The notes under the pieces: model-generated
What the model saw: only the letters and a program-made list of their open reading frames with translations
Database searches by the model: none
What the model was told of the DNA's origin: nothing
In this document: positions 6,365 to 12,239 of the stretch, piece after piece
How positions within the stretch are numbered: position 1 is the first letter of the stretch
Layout: the number at the start of each line of letters is the position of its first letter
Program-made: the position numbers and the translations under genes
Origin: a virus
DNA: 24,526 nt
Virus record (IMG/VR): IMGVR_UViG_3300032087_005280
Coordinates: 1 to 24,526 of that record
Direction: 5' to 3' (one strand)

Positions 6365-7062
6365 GGCTTGCGCGCCTCCACGGCCTCGAGGGCCTCGTCT
6401 CGTGTGGCGAAGTGTCCCGCCAGCTCAGGCTCCAAGACTATAAAGCGTTTGTCCCGAGCCTCAAGGCCGCGATCTGTGAGCGTGACCGTCTCCCCCGTCT
6501 CAAAGTGCCTCCATTGCTCGTCGTCGTCGGCGTTCCACACGAGCCTCCACCGCATCGTCGCACGCCCCACAAAGCGCCGATCTCCGCCTCCGCCGCCTCG
6601 GATCTGGACGCCAGCGGCGCGGAGGATGCGCCGGATCGTCTTTGAGCGGAGCGTCTCTTCTACGCCGAGATCCTCAAGGCTTGCACCCTCGGCGTACCTC
6701 CGAACAACCCGCGCAACCAGCTCCGGCGCAAAGTCCCCGGCCGAGGCGCTTTGAGCTTTGATCTTGGCCAACCCCCTCGAGTGGAGGACGGCGTTGACGG
6801 TGGCGTGTGAGCATCCCACCTGCTCGGCGATGGCGCGGGTGCTCAGCCCTTGTTGACGGAGCCCAGCGATCTTGTCGTGATCGTAGTGTGTTGAGCGCTT
6901 GCGGCCGAGGCCGTTGCCACCAAAGCCAGCGCGCCGACACATGGTGTAAACCGTGGAGATCGGGATGTTGAGCGTGAGGCCGATGTATTGCGCGTTGTGC
7001 CCAGCACGGCGCAGCTCCAAGACGGCCGCGATCTGTGCCTCTGTGTAGCGTGAGCGTCCCAT
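6361..7062 (-). CDS. Protein with three helix-turn-helix units
   Basis: A 233-residue protein in which three HTH-like units follow one another: YTEAQIAAVLELRRAG to VYTMCRRAG (about 6-45), KIAGLRQQGLSTRAIAEQVG to NAVLHSRGL (about 64-97) and ELVARVVRRYAEGASLEDLG to RRILRAAGV (about 113-148). A basic glycine-rich linker (GGGGGDRRFVGR) leads to a C-terminal beta-rich region (residues about 165-233) of unknown role. The N-terminal units resemble the HTH repeats of transposases, resolvases and Hin-type DNA-binding domains, but no catalytic domain is visible. A site-specific DNA-binding regulator is the likely role. The start at 7062 is chosen for its ACGAGGAGGCT ribosome binding site. It is co-translated with the RusA gene. 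Confidence 0.8.
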   Translation of the reverse strand: MGRSRYTEAQIAAVLELRRAGHNAQYIGLTLNIPISTVYTMCRRAGFGGNGLGRKRSTHYDHDKIAGLRQQGLSTRAIAEQVGCSHATVNAVLHSRGLAKIKAQSASAGDFAPELVARVVRRYAEGASLEDLGVEETLRSKTIRRILRAAGVQIRGGGGGDRRFVGRATMRWRLVWNADDDEQWRHFETGETVTLTDRGLEARDKRFIVLEPELAGHFATRDEALEAVEARKP

Positions 7063-7386
7063 AGCCTCCTCGTTAATGCTGGCGTCGGTTTGCGTGGCGT
7101 CGGCTTGTCTTGAGCGTGACATCAAGGACAATGGCCGCACACACACCACCCTCACCCGCCAAATGGCGACGACGACGCCGTTGGCAGTACGGCGCTACCC
7201 AACGCCGCCGGAAACCTCTTCCCGCCAATGGCGTCGTCGTCAAAGCCGAGTGGAGGGCTCGAACCTCCTGGCCGCCTTCGGCCTCGGCAAAGTCTGCGCC
7301 TCTCGTTACCTCGAACCATATTGGACGTATGGTAGTAAAACAATGCAAGCGGGACGCAGACTCACCGCTTGCGTGACTGGTGACTG
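7063..7386. other. 324-base gap without a credible gene
   Basis: The gap lies between two leftward genes. Open frames here are short and low in coding character, and none has a good ribosome binding site. It holds a compact three-stem foldable element (7245-7288) and an interrupted inverted repeat ACCATA-7-TATGGT (7315-7333) in a locally A/T-rich patch that could be a promoter or operator for the HTH/RusA pair. No convincing -35/-10 pair was found. Confidence 0.5.
7245..7288 (-). other. Foldable element with tRNA T-arm-like hairpin
   Basis: On the minus strand the outer stem GCCGAG/CTCGGC encloses two hairpins. One is GCCG-AAGG-CGGC. The other is GGAGG-TTCGAGC-CCTCC, an exact 5-7-5 match to a tRNA T-arm, with the loop fitting TTCRANY. 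There is no D-arm, anticodon arm or CCA, so it is not a tRNA gene. It might be an attachment core derived from a tRNA 3' end, a small structured RNA, or chance. Confidence 0.35.
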
Positions 7387-7758
7387 TCAGGAGCGGACCC
7401 ACGCTCGGAGCTCACCCCGCGTCAAGCGCGTCCCGTCCTCCCACATGTACTGAGTGAGCTCGTCCTCGTCCCCGCGCCGCGTCGGGTGCTCCCCGAGGGT
7501 GGCCAACTCAACGGCGACGTTGCGCGATCCGACGGCTCCGTTGTAGAACCACAGATCATCCGAGAACCACAGATCGAGGCCGAAGACGCGGATCCTGTCG
7601 AGGCGGTAGTCCGCCTTGAAGCCGAGGACGCGGAGCCAGGTGGCCAGCTCCGCCAGCGCTCGGCGCTGGGTGGGCACGTCGTCAGTCATCCCGATGGTGC
7701 GGGAGGCGGCTTGGAGGGAGGCGCAGAGGCGGCGGACGGTTTGTGTGTAAGTGCTCAT
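7387..7758 (-). CDS. Hypothetical early protein
   Basis: A 123-residue protein of unknown function. The N-terminal half is helical (MSTYTQTVRRLCASLQAASR), the middle is mixed (RIRVFGLDLWFSDDLWFYNG, about 56-75), and the C-terminus is charged. No membrane segment or metal motif. The start at 7758 is supported by AAGGAAACCTC directly before the ATG on the minus strand, a shared leader element of this operon, with a 6-bp hairpin immediately upstream. The ATG overlaps the stop of the zinc-ribbon gene (ATGA). The leftward operon context points to an early, host-interaction or DNA-metabolism role; this is inference. Confidence 0.7.
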   Translation of the reverse strand: MSTYTQTVRRLCASLQAASRTIGMTDDVPTQRRALAELATWLRVLGFKADYRLDRIRVFGLDLWFSDDLWFYNGAVGSRNVAVELATLGEHPTRRGDEDELTQYMWEDGTRLTRGELRAWVRS

Positions 7759-7994
7759 GAGGTTTCCTTGCAAGCGTGGAGCTTGCGTCCTATTTGCGCC
7801 ATCCTCGGCGCGTGTGTGAGTGGAATGACGCGGCCTGTCAAAACCTTGCCGCGTCGCGTCAAAACTTGCTCGTCCCCTTCGCCGACGACGCACGCAACGA
7901 GCGCGGAGCCGACGAGAGGGCCGTCTGGAGTCAACCGCTCAAGCGCCGCCCCACAGTCGGGACAGCGCTGAGCCCTTGTCCTCGAGGGGCTCAA
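7755..7994 (-). CDS. Small zinc-ribbon-like protein
   Basis: A 79-residue protein with an N-terminal Cys-Pro-Asp-Cys knuckle (RAQRCPDCGAALERLTPDG, about 8-26). The second metal-binding pair is not a clear CxxC: only Cys35 and Cys75 are available, so the zinc site may be incomplete. The start is TTG at 7994, overlapping the TGA of the upstream SWIM gene. Another gene of this window (21932) also starts with TTG inside its predecessor's stop, so this kind of coupled TTG start seems to be a habit of this genome. The stop overlaps the next gene's ATG. Function unknown; such knuckles often bind nucleic acid or protein. Confidence 0.6.
   Translation of the reverse strand: MSPSRTRAQRCPDCGAALERLTPDGPLVGSALVACVVGEGDEQVLTRRGKVLTGRVIPLTHAPRMAQIGRKLHACKETS
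7758..7786 (-). promoter_or_regulatory. Leader of the 7387-7758 gene: stem-loop plus extended SD
   Basis: On the minus strand GCAAGC, loop TCCAC, GCTTGC (7770-7786) is followed at once by AAGGAAACCTCA (7758-7769, the last A being that of the ATG). This is an exact copy of the 12-base element found before the SWIM-protein and dnaB genes. It lies inside the C-terminal codons of the zinc-ribbon gene, so translation of that gene would unfold the hairpin. Confidence 0.6.
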
Positions 7995-8860
7995 AGGACA
8001 AACTCACGTTGAGCGGCGTGCTTGTTGTAGTGGATCTTGGAGACGGCCATTGAGGCGAAGCCGATGAAGCGGCTCATGGCTTGAGGCACGTCCAGCTTGT
8101 CTCCGCGCACCGTCCGGGGCGTCTCCTCAAGGATCTGCTCCCACGTCCTGATAATGGCCTGAGCCTTCACCTCGGGAGAGGCCGTCCCGCGTCGGCTGAG
8201 CACGTCGTAGAGGTCCCGCGCCGCCTTCTCCCAAGCGTCGGCGGTGTTGGCGGCGGTGAGGTGCCAGCACTTGCGGCCGTGGCGCGCCGCTGGGCATGTG
8301 CAGCTCCTCGAGCGTCCGGAGCCCATCACCTGATAGCTTGAGAGGTGTTGGCCGGGTTGGCGCTTGTGCTCAGGAGTGCGGGAGCGGACGTGGAGGCCGG
8401 GGAGCCCGTCGAGCTCAAACACGGGGGCGGCGTCGGCCAACATGGCCTCAGCGGTGGCTGGCATCTCAACGTAATCCTCAGAGGGCCAGTCGGCGTCCTG
8501 CTCCTGGCCGTCCTCCTCTTCCTCGTGGAGGCCGAGGCTTTTGAGGTAGTCCAGCGCCAAGTCCACGGCGTCGGGGACGACGTCGTAGGTGATGAGGTGT
8601 TGCACGCCGCTCGTGTCCTCGGCCCACGTCTCGCCAGTGGTGACGTAGACAATGTGGTTGAGGTGAGCGGCGTTGACGATGAGCTCGCCCACGCCTTGAG
8701 TCTCGACGGCCACGACGAAGGGGCGCTCGGAGCTGGGGACGAGGCGGTTGATCTGCGCGACGACAGCGGGGATCGGCAAGCGGCCGTAGCGGGTCACGGC
8801 GGTGATGCAACGATCGAGAAGGTTGACGGCGGTGAGCATGTCTTGTGTGAGGTTCTGCAT
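7991..8860 (-). CDS. SWIM zinc-finger protein
   Basis: A 289-residue protein. The C-terminal half contains a SWIM-type zinc finger, SCTCPAARHGRKCWHLTAAN (186-205), with ligands Cys187, Cys189, Cys198 and His200. SWIM domains bind nucleic acid or proteins and occur in recombination and chromatin factors. Residues 40-110 look like a compact alpha/beta domain (PFVVAVETQGVGELIVNAAH). A very acidic linker (EEEEDGQEQDADWPSEDY, about 113-130) separates the two parts. It is the first gene after the leftward promoter at 8906-8934 and thus probably the earliest expressed. The start at 8860 has AAGGAAACCTCATC upstream. The particular biochemical role is unknown. Confidence 0.75.
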   Translation of the reverse strand: MQNLTQDMLTAVNLLDRCITAVTRYGRLPIPAVVAQINRLVPSSERPFVVAVETQGVGELIVNAAHLNHIVYVTTGETWAEDTSGVQHLITYDVVPDAVDLALDYLKSLGLHEEEEDGQEQDADWPSEDYVEMPATAEAMLADAAPVFELDGLPGLHVRSRTPEHKRQPGQHLSSYQVMGSGRSRSCTCPAARHGRKCWHLTAANTADAWEKAARDLYDVLSRRGTASPEVKAQAIIRTWEQILEETPRTVRGDKLDVPQAMSRFIGFASMAVSKIHYNKHAAQREFVL

Positions 8861-8894
8861 GATGAGGTTTCCTTGTCGGCGGCTCCATTGCCGC
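8861..8894 (-). promoter_or_regulatory. Leader of the SWIM gene: 5' stem-loop plus extended SD
   Basis: On the minus strand GCGGC, loop AATGGA, GCCGC (8879-8894) is followed by CGAC and AAGGAAACCTCA (8863-8874), then TC and the ATG. The predicted transcript start is about 8899, so the hairpin lies at the 5' end of the mRNA, as it does in the acidic-gene transcript. Confidence 0.6.
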
Positions 8895-8905
8895 GTCGTG
8901 TAAAT

Positions 8906-8934
8906 ACAATAACCCCTCCCTCCCTACCCGTCAA
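8906..8934 (-). promoter_or_regulatory. Leftward early promoter with UP-like element
   Basis: On the minus strand TTGACG (8929-8934), a 17-base spacer and TATTGT (8906-8911). The A/T-rich tract upstream (TTAATTATTTGCAAAATG) is nearly the same as that upstream of the 5805-5833 promoter, which supports both as genuine early promoters. Confidence 0.7.
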
Positions 8935-8939
8935 TAACA

Positions 8940-8972
8940 TTTTGCAAATAATTAAAAGTAAGTGCTTGCAAG
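8940..8972. promoter_or_regulatory. Paired TTGCAA palindromes in the divergent control region
   Basis: TTTGCAAA (8941-8948 or one base around) and CTTGCAAG (8965-8972) are palindromes with the same TTGCAA core, with centres 24 bases apart, lying between the leftward promoter and the XRE gene. This is the expected place for operators of that regulator. The second TTGCAA also lies 17 bases before TAGCTT (8989), a weak rightward promoter candidate. Confidence 0.4.
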
Positions 8973-9000
8973 GGGGGCAAATAGAGTCTAGCTTTGGGGA

Positions 9001-9017
9001 GCGCCAGAGGAGGGCGC
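9001..9017 (+). promoter_or_regulatory. Hairpin holding the ribosome binding site of the XRE gene
   Basis: GCGCC (9001-9005), AGAGGAG, GGCGC (9013-9017): a 5-bp stem presents the Shine-Dalgarno AGAGGAGG mostly in its loop, five to eight bases before the ATG at 9023. It could modulate initiation, but short GC stems are common at this base composition. Confidence 0.35.
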
Positions 9018-9022
9018 AAGTG

Positions 9023-9319
9023 ATGAGAGAAGATCTTACCGACAAGAACGCACGCCAGATCAAAGCGTGGTTGATGCTCCGTGGCCTCAAGGTTGCGGAC
9101 TTGGCGAAGGCGCTGGGAGCGACGGAGACGACGATCTACAACTACTTGGCAGGACGCCAAGCCTGGCCAGCGGTGAGGGCGCGCTTTGTGTCGCTCGTGA
9201 TGGGCGTCCCGTTGCGCGCTTTGCTCGATCCGAAGGGTGAGGGTGCCGCCGCCGCCGCTGAGTGGATCCGAGAGATCGAGGCGCGGGAGCTGGCCGCCGA
9301 GGAGGTGGTGAATGACTGA
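9023..9319 (+). CDS. XRE/Cro-type HTH regulator
   Basis: A 98-residue protein with a Cro/CI-like helix-turn-helix in its first two thirds. QIKAWLMLRGLKVADLAKAL followed by GATETTIYNYLAGRQAWPAV (about 11-50) has the spacing of the XRE family, with recognition helix ETTIYNYLAG. The C-terminus is a Glu/Ala-rich helix. It is the first gene transcribed rightward from the divergent control region and precedes the replication genes, which is where phages place Cro-like regulators. It likely represses one or both divergent promoters, binding perhaps the paired TTGCAA sites. The ATG at 9023 is taken because the long upstream extension of the frame is antisense to the SWIM gene. The end overlaps the ATG of the next gene. 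Confidence 0.85.
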   Translation: MREDLTDKNARQIKAWLMLRGLKVADLAKALGATETTIYNYLAGRQAWPAVRARFVSLVMGVPLRALLDPKGEGAAAAAEWIREIEARELAAEEVVND

Positions 9320-10727
9320 GCTTCTCCAAGTGGCCGCCGCCTACTTTGAGCCGCTGGCCGCTGGCTACACCGTGAGCGTCCACCCGGCCGCCGACGCTTT
9401 ACCCATGCTCGAGGACGACGCCGCCGCGTCCCTCCTGGCGGACGTCAAGGCTCATGGGTTGAGGGAGCGGATCAAGATCTGGATCGATCAAGATCGTGAG
9501 ACGATGTGGCTCGTGGACGGGCGCAACCGCACACGCGCCGCCGCCGCCGCTGGCCTCGAGTGTGACTCCGTCGTGGAGTGGGTGAGCTTCGCCGACGACG
9601 CCGAGGTTGCGCGCTACGTCTTCTCACTCAACCTCGAGCGCCGACACCTCAACACGTCTCAGCGCTCAATGGCCGGAGCTCGCCTCTTGCCCATGTTTGA
9701 GGAGGCGGCTCGGGAGCGGCAAGGCGCACGGAGCGACTTAACATCTGCGCAAATTTGCACAGAAGTAAGAGTCCATAGAGCGGACGAGGAGGCCGCCGCC
9801 GCGCTCAACACCTCGGCGCGGAGCGTGGCCAGCGCCAAGAAAGTCCTCAACGATGCGCCAGAGCTTGCGCCGCTCGTGGACGCTGGCCAGCTCCCCGTCT
9901 CCGCCGCCGCCAAGCTGGCGGGTGAGGACGAGGCGACACGCGCCGAGGTGGCCTCCGCCGTCTCCGATGGCGTCAAGTGGAAGAAGGCGCTGGCCACTGC
10001 AAAGCGCAAGGCCGCACGCGCCGAGGTGGCCTCCGCCGCCGCGCCTCCGCCGACTGGCGTGAGCGTTGAGCAACGAGACGCCGTGGAGTGGATCCGCGCC
10101 CTCGAGGACAAGTCCGTCAACCTGCTCCTCACCGATCCGCCGTACAACGTCACGGACAACGACTGGGACTCCTGGGAGGAGGCGGAGGACTACTGGCGCT
10201 GGATGGGGACGTGGTTGGAGGCGATGAGGCCGAAGCTGGCCGACGACGCCGTGAGCTTTGTGTTTTGTGATGCGCGAGTCAGTCACCGCCTCCGCGCCCT
10301 CTTGGAGGAGCATGGGTACGCTCCGAGGTGTCAAGCGATCTGGCACCGTCCAAACCTCGGCAAGCGGCGCAGTGGCGTTAACACCTTCCTGTCAAGCTAT
10401 GAGCCCTTCTGGCATTGCGGCGGGTCGTTGCGCTTTCCCGAGGAGTGGGGAGAGGAGCGCTTTGACGTCCAGCGCGTGACGGCTCCTCAGTCCAACCACC
10501 TCGAGGACAAGGCCGTCCACCCGACGCAGAAGCCGATGGCGCTGTTTAGGCGTCTCGTGCGCCTCGGGAGTGACGAGGGCGCGCTCGTGGTGGATCCCTT
10601 CCTCGGCTCGGGGACGAGCGCCGTGGCCGCTCACCTCGAGGGGCGCAGTTTTGCGGGATGTGATCAGAGCGCTGAATACGTGGACATTGCGCTGGGACGA
10701 CTGGCCAGCGTCAAGGGGGAGCGATGA
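9312..10727 (+). CDS. ParB-domain / DNA methyltransferase fusion
   Basis: A 471-residue, two-part protein. Residues about 20-110 are a ParB/Srx-type domain (VDGRNRTRAAAAAG, 68-81, is the conserved basic loop), followed by a helical KorB-like region with an HTH-like stretch (EEAAAALNTSARSVASAKKV, 159-178). The C-terminal part is an adenine-N6 or cytosine-N4 methyltransferase: catalytic Asp-Pro-Pro-Tyr 275-278 comes before the S-adenosylmethionine-binding motif DPFLGSGTS at 428-436, the beta-class order. Such fusions are known in phages and modify DNA sequence-specifically, either against host restriction or to regulate replication. No matching restriction gene is nearby, so it is an orphan. 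It starts inside the XRE stop region and ends ATGA into the next gene. Confidence 0.9.
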   Translation: MTELLQVAAAYFEPLAAGYTVSVHPAADALPMLEDDAAASLLADVKAHGLRERIKIWIDQDRETMWLVDGRNRTRAAAAAGLECDSVVEWVSFADDAEVARYVFSLNLERRHLNTSQRSMAGARLLPMFEEAARERQGARSDLTSAQICTEVRVHRADEEAAAALNTSARSVASAKKVLNDAPELAPLVDAGQLPVSAAAKLAGEDEATRAEVASAVSDGVKWKKALATAKRKAARAEVASAAAPPPTGVSVEQRDAVEWIRALEDKSVNLLLTDPPYNVTDNDWDSWEEAEDYWRWMGTWLEAMRPKLADDAVSFVFCDARVSHRLRALLEEHGYAPRCQAIWHRPNLGKRRSGVNTFLSSYEPFWHCGGSLRFPEEWGEERFDVQRVTAPQSNHLEDKAVHPTQKPMALFRRLVRLGSDEGALVVDPFLGSGTSAVAAHLEGRSFAGCDQSAEYVDIALGRLASVKGER

Positions 10728-11422
10728 GCTACCGACGACGAGCGGCGCAGAGCGCCGAGGCATTTGATCGACTTGTGAGCCCCGAGCTCCTCCGCCTGGT
10801 GCCTGGGCTCCAAGAGGTGCTCCAAGTGGAGGGCGACCCCGGCGCGTTGGCCGACGCGCTTGATGGTGTCGCTGGGATCGACTACGTCCTCCGCACGAGT
10901 CGCGTGGAGGGAGGCTCAAGGCTCACCCAGCTCCGAGGCATGTCGGCGCGTGTCCAGCCGACGGACAAGCCCTGGCAAACCTTCACCGTCCGAATGACGA
11001 GCGTGGATCGTCGCCACCCTTGTGAGTACCACAAGCGCCTCGAGGCGCTGAGAGACGCCGAGGCGTGTGTGATTGCGCCGTCGTGGATGCTCCAAGCCTA
11101 CGTCTCCAAGGATCGGAGCAAACTGCTCACGATGGGGCTGGCCTCCACGGCGAAGGTGATCTACGCCGTCCGAGACGCCGCCGCACGCATCAACCCAGCG
11201 CGCCGCCGAGCGTGGGACAAGGCGCGGAGCGGCGCCACCCTCCGAGATCCCGGCTCGTCCGTCTACTTCCGACACAACCGCCAGGACGGCAAAGTGTTTG
11301 CCGTGGTCCCCTGGGACGCCGTTGAGGCAGACGTGGTGGACAACCGTCCAAAGCCGACGCCGAAGCCGAAGCGCGCCTCTGGCGTCCAGTTGTCCCTCCT
11401 GGCTGGCATGTTTAACGGGTGA
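10724..11422 (+). CDS. Unknown replication-region protein with clamp-binding motif
   Basis: A 232-residue protein without a recognised family. It contains basic, Cys/His-bearing segments (MTSVDRRHPCEYHKRLEALR, about 92-111) and a C-terminal region enriched in Pro and Lys (NRPKPTPKPKRAS), which ends in QLSLL at 222-226. This pentapeptide matches the consensus by which polymerases, mismatch repair proteins and nucleases bind the bacterial sliding clamp (QL[SD]L[FL]). A flexible linker plus terminal clamp motif is the usual arrangement. It sits between the methyltransferase and the initiator, overlapping the former by ATGA. A DNA-metabolism role recruited to the replication fork is likely; the enzymatic activity is unknown. 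Confidence 0.75.
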   Translation: MSYRRRAAQSAEAFDRLVSPELLRLVPGLQEVLQVEGDPGALADALDGVAGIDYVLRTSRVEGGSRLTQLRGMSARVQPTDKPWQTFTVRMTSVDRRHPCEYHKRLEALRDAEACVIAPSWMLQAYVSKDRSKLLTMGLASTAKVIYAVRDAAARINPARRRAWDKARSGATLRDPGSSVYFRHNRQDGKVFAVVPWDAVEADVVDNRPKPTPKPKRASGVQLSLLAGMFNG

Positions 11423-11429
11423 GGTGATC

Positions 11430-12239
11430 GTGAATACCTTTGAGCTCCAACGCGCCATCCGCGACGACGCCACCCTCAACGGGGGAGAGGTGGCCGTCCT
11501 CCTCGTCCTCACCACCTACCTCCCGCACGCCGCGCCGAGTGTGGACGCGATCGCTCTGGGTTGTCGGATGAATGCCAAGAGCGTCCGGCGCATCCTCAAG
11601 CGCCTTGACGGGCGATGGCTCAAGCGCCAGCTCCGTCCTGGGAGGCCGTCCGTTTACACCTTCAACCCTACCACCGAGAGACCCTACCACCGAGAGACCC
11701 TACCATCGAGGAACCAGGGGTCTCTTGATGGGAGGGGGTCTACCACCGAGAGACCCCCCAAAGAGACAAATAAGAGACAACCTACTCCGACGACGATCTC
11801 CGAAGCACGAGAGCGCCTCGGAGAGTGGGCGGAGGTGTGGGATAAGGTTGTGGGGCATGGGCCGCTCCCGTCGCTCGAGGAGCTGCGCCGCTGGCGTCCG
11901 AAGGTGACAGAGGCTCACATCTCCGCTTGTCTCGGAGAGGTGGCCAACGCCAGGACGGCCGGGACAGTCAACGCGCCTCGGAGCCTCTTCTTCCACCGCC
12001 TCAAAGGCACCATCGGCAAGCCGACGCCGACGGCCTGGTCAAAGGCGCAAGTGTTGGCCGCGCTGCGCCCTGCTACCGCCACCTCCGCGCCAGACTTGCG
12101 CCGTCCCGACTTGCAGACACCCGACGTCCCGCCGCCCTTTACCGAAACACCCGAGGAGCGCAAGGCGCGCCTCAAAGTATCCCGCGCCGCCTATGAGGCG
12201 ATGAGCGCAATTCTCAAGGAAACCTCAAAGAATGACTGA
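11430..12239 (+). CDS. Replication initiator (O-like, winged HTH)
   Basis: A 269-residue protein. The N-terminus (1-75) is a winged helix (GGEVAVLLVLTTYLPHAAPS, then VDAIALGCRMNAKSVRRILK), typical of phage replication initiators. The middle (78-115) is a low-complexity Arg/Thr/Glu-rich linker encoded by DNA repeats. The C-terminal part (about 125-190, EWAEVWDKVVGHGPLPSLEE) resembles the DnaD/replisome-organiser region that contacts the helicase system. The next gene is a DnaB-type helicase, so this pair should load replication at an origin inside this very gene, as in lambda O. The start is GTG 11430, chosen for GGGTGAGGTGATC just upstream and for its position eight bases after the previous stop. 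The end overlaps the helicase ATG. Confidence 0.8.
   Translation: MNTFELQRAIRDDATLNGGEVAVLLVLTTYLPHAAPSVDAIALGCRMNAKSVRRILKRLDGRWLKRQLRPGRPSVYTFNPTTERPYHRETLPSRNQGSLDGRGSTTERPPKETNKRQPTPTTISEARERLGEWAEVWDKVVGHGPLPSLEELRRWRPKVTEAHISACLGEVANARTAGTVNAPRSLFFHRLKGTIGKPTPTAWSKAQVLAALRPATATSAPDLRRPDLQTPDVPPPFTETPEERKARLKVSRAAYEAMSAILKETSKND
11666..11753 (+). repeat. Iteron array inside the initiator gene, putative origin
   Basis: The 16-base unit CCCTACCACCGAGAGA occurs twice exactly in tandem (11666-11681, 11682-11697), then degenerate (11698-11713), then as an inverted partial copy (GGGGTCTCTTGATGG, 11717-11731) and again direct (TACCACCGAGAGA, 11741-11753). It is followed by A-rich AAAGAGACAAATAAGAGACA, a possible unwinding element. 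Since 16 is not a multiple of 3, the units are read in different frames (TTERP, then YHRET), so the DNA rather than the peptide is conserved. Confidence 0.7.
12216..12227 (+). promoter_or_regulatory. Extended SD element of the helicase gene
   Basis: AAGGAAACCTCA, identical to the element before the SWIM and 7387-7758 genes on the other strand, lies four bases before the ATG at 12232. Here it is inside the C-terminal codons of the initiator gene and has no clear stem-loop upstream. Confidence 0.6.

Noticed and set aside
7225-7290. tRNA gene on the minus strand suggested by a perfect T-arm
   Set aside because: No D-arm, no 5-7-5 anticodon arm and no 7-bp acceptor pair at tRNA distance, so only the arm-like element is reported.
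7229-7336. 35-codon plus-strand frame in the non-coding gap
   Set aside because: Short, Pro/Arg/Ser-rich, with no ribosome binding site, and it covers the foldable element.
8345-9022. N-terminal 226-codon extension of the XRE regulator frame
   Set aside because: It is the antisense of the SWIM gene and crosses the promoter region; the ATG at 9023 begins the HTH domain.
9938-10036. Repeated CGCGCCGAGGTGGCCTCCGCC in the methyltransferase gene
   Set aside because: Two in-frame copies (9938 and 10018) encode the Ala-rich ARAEVASA linker; a short coding repeat, not a regulatory array or CRISPR.
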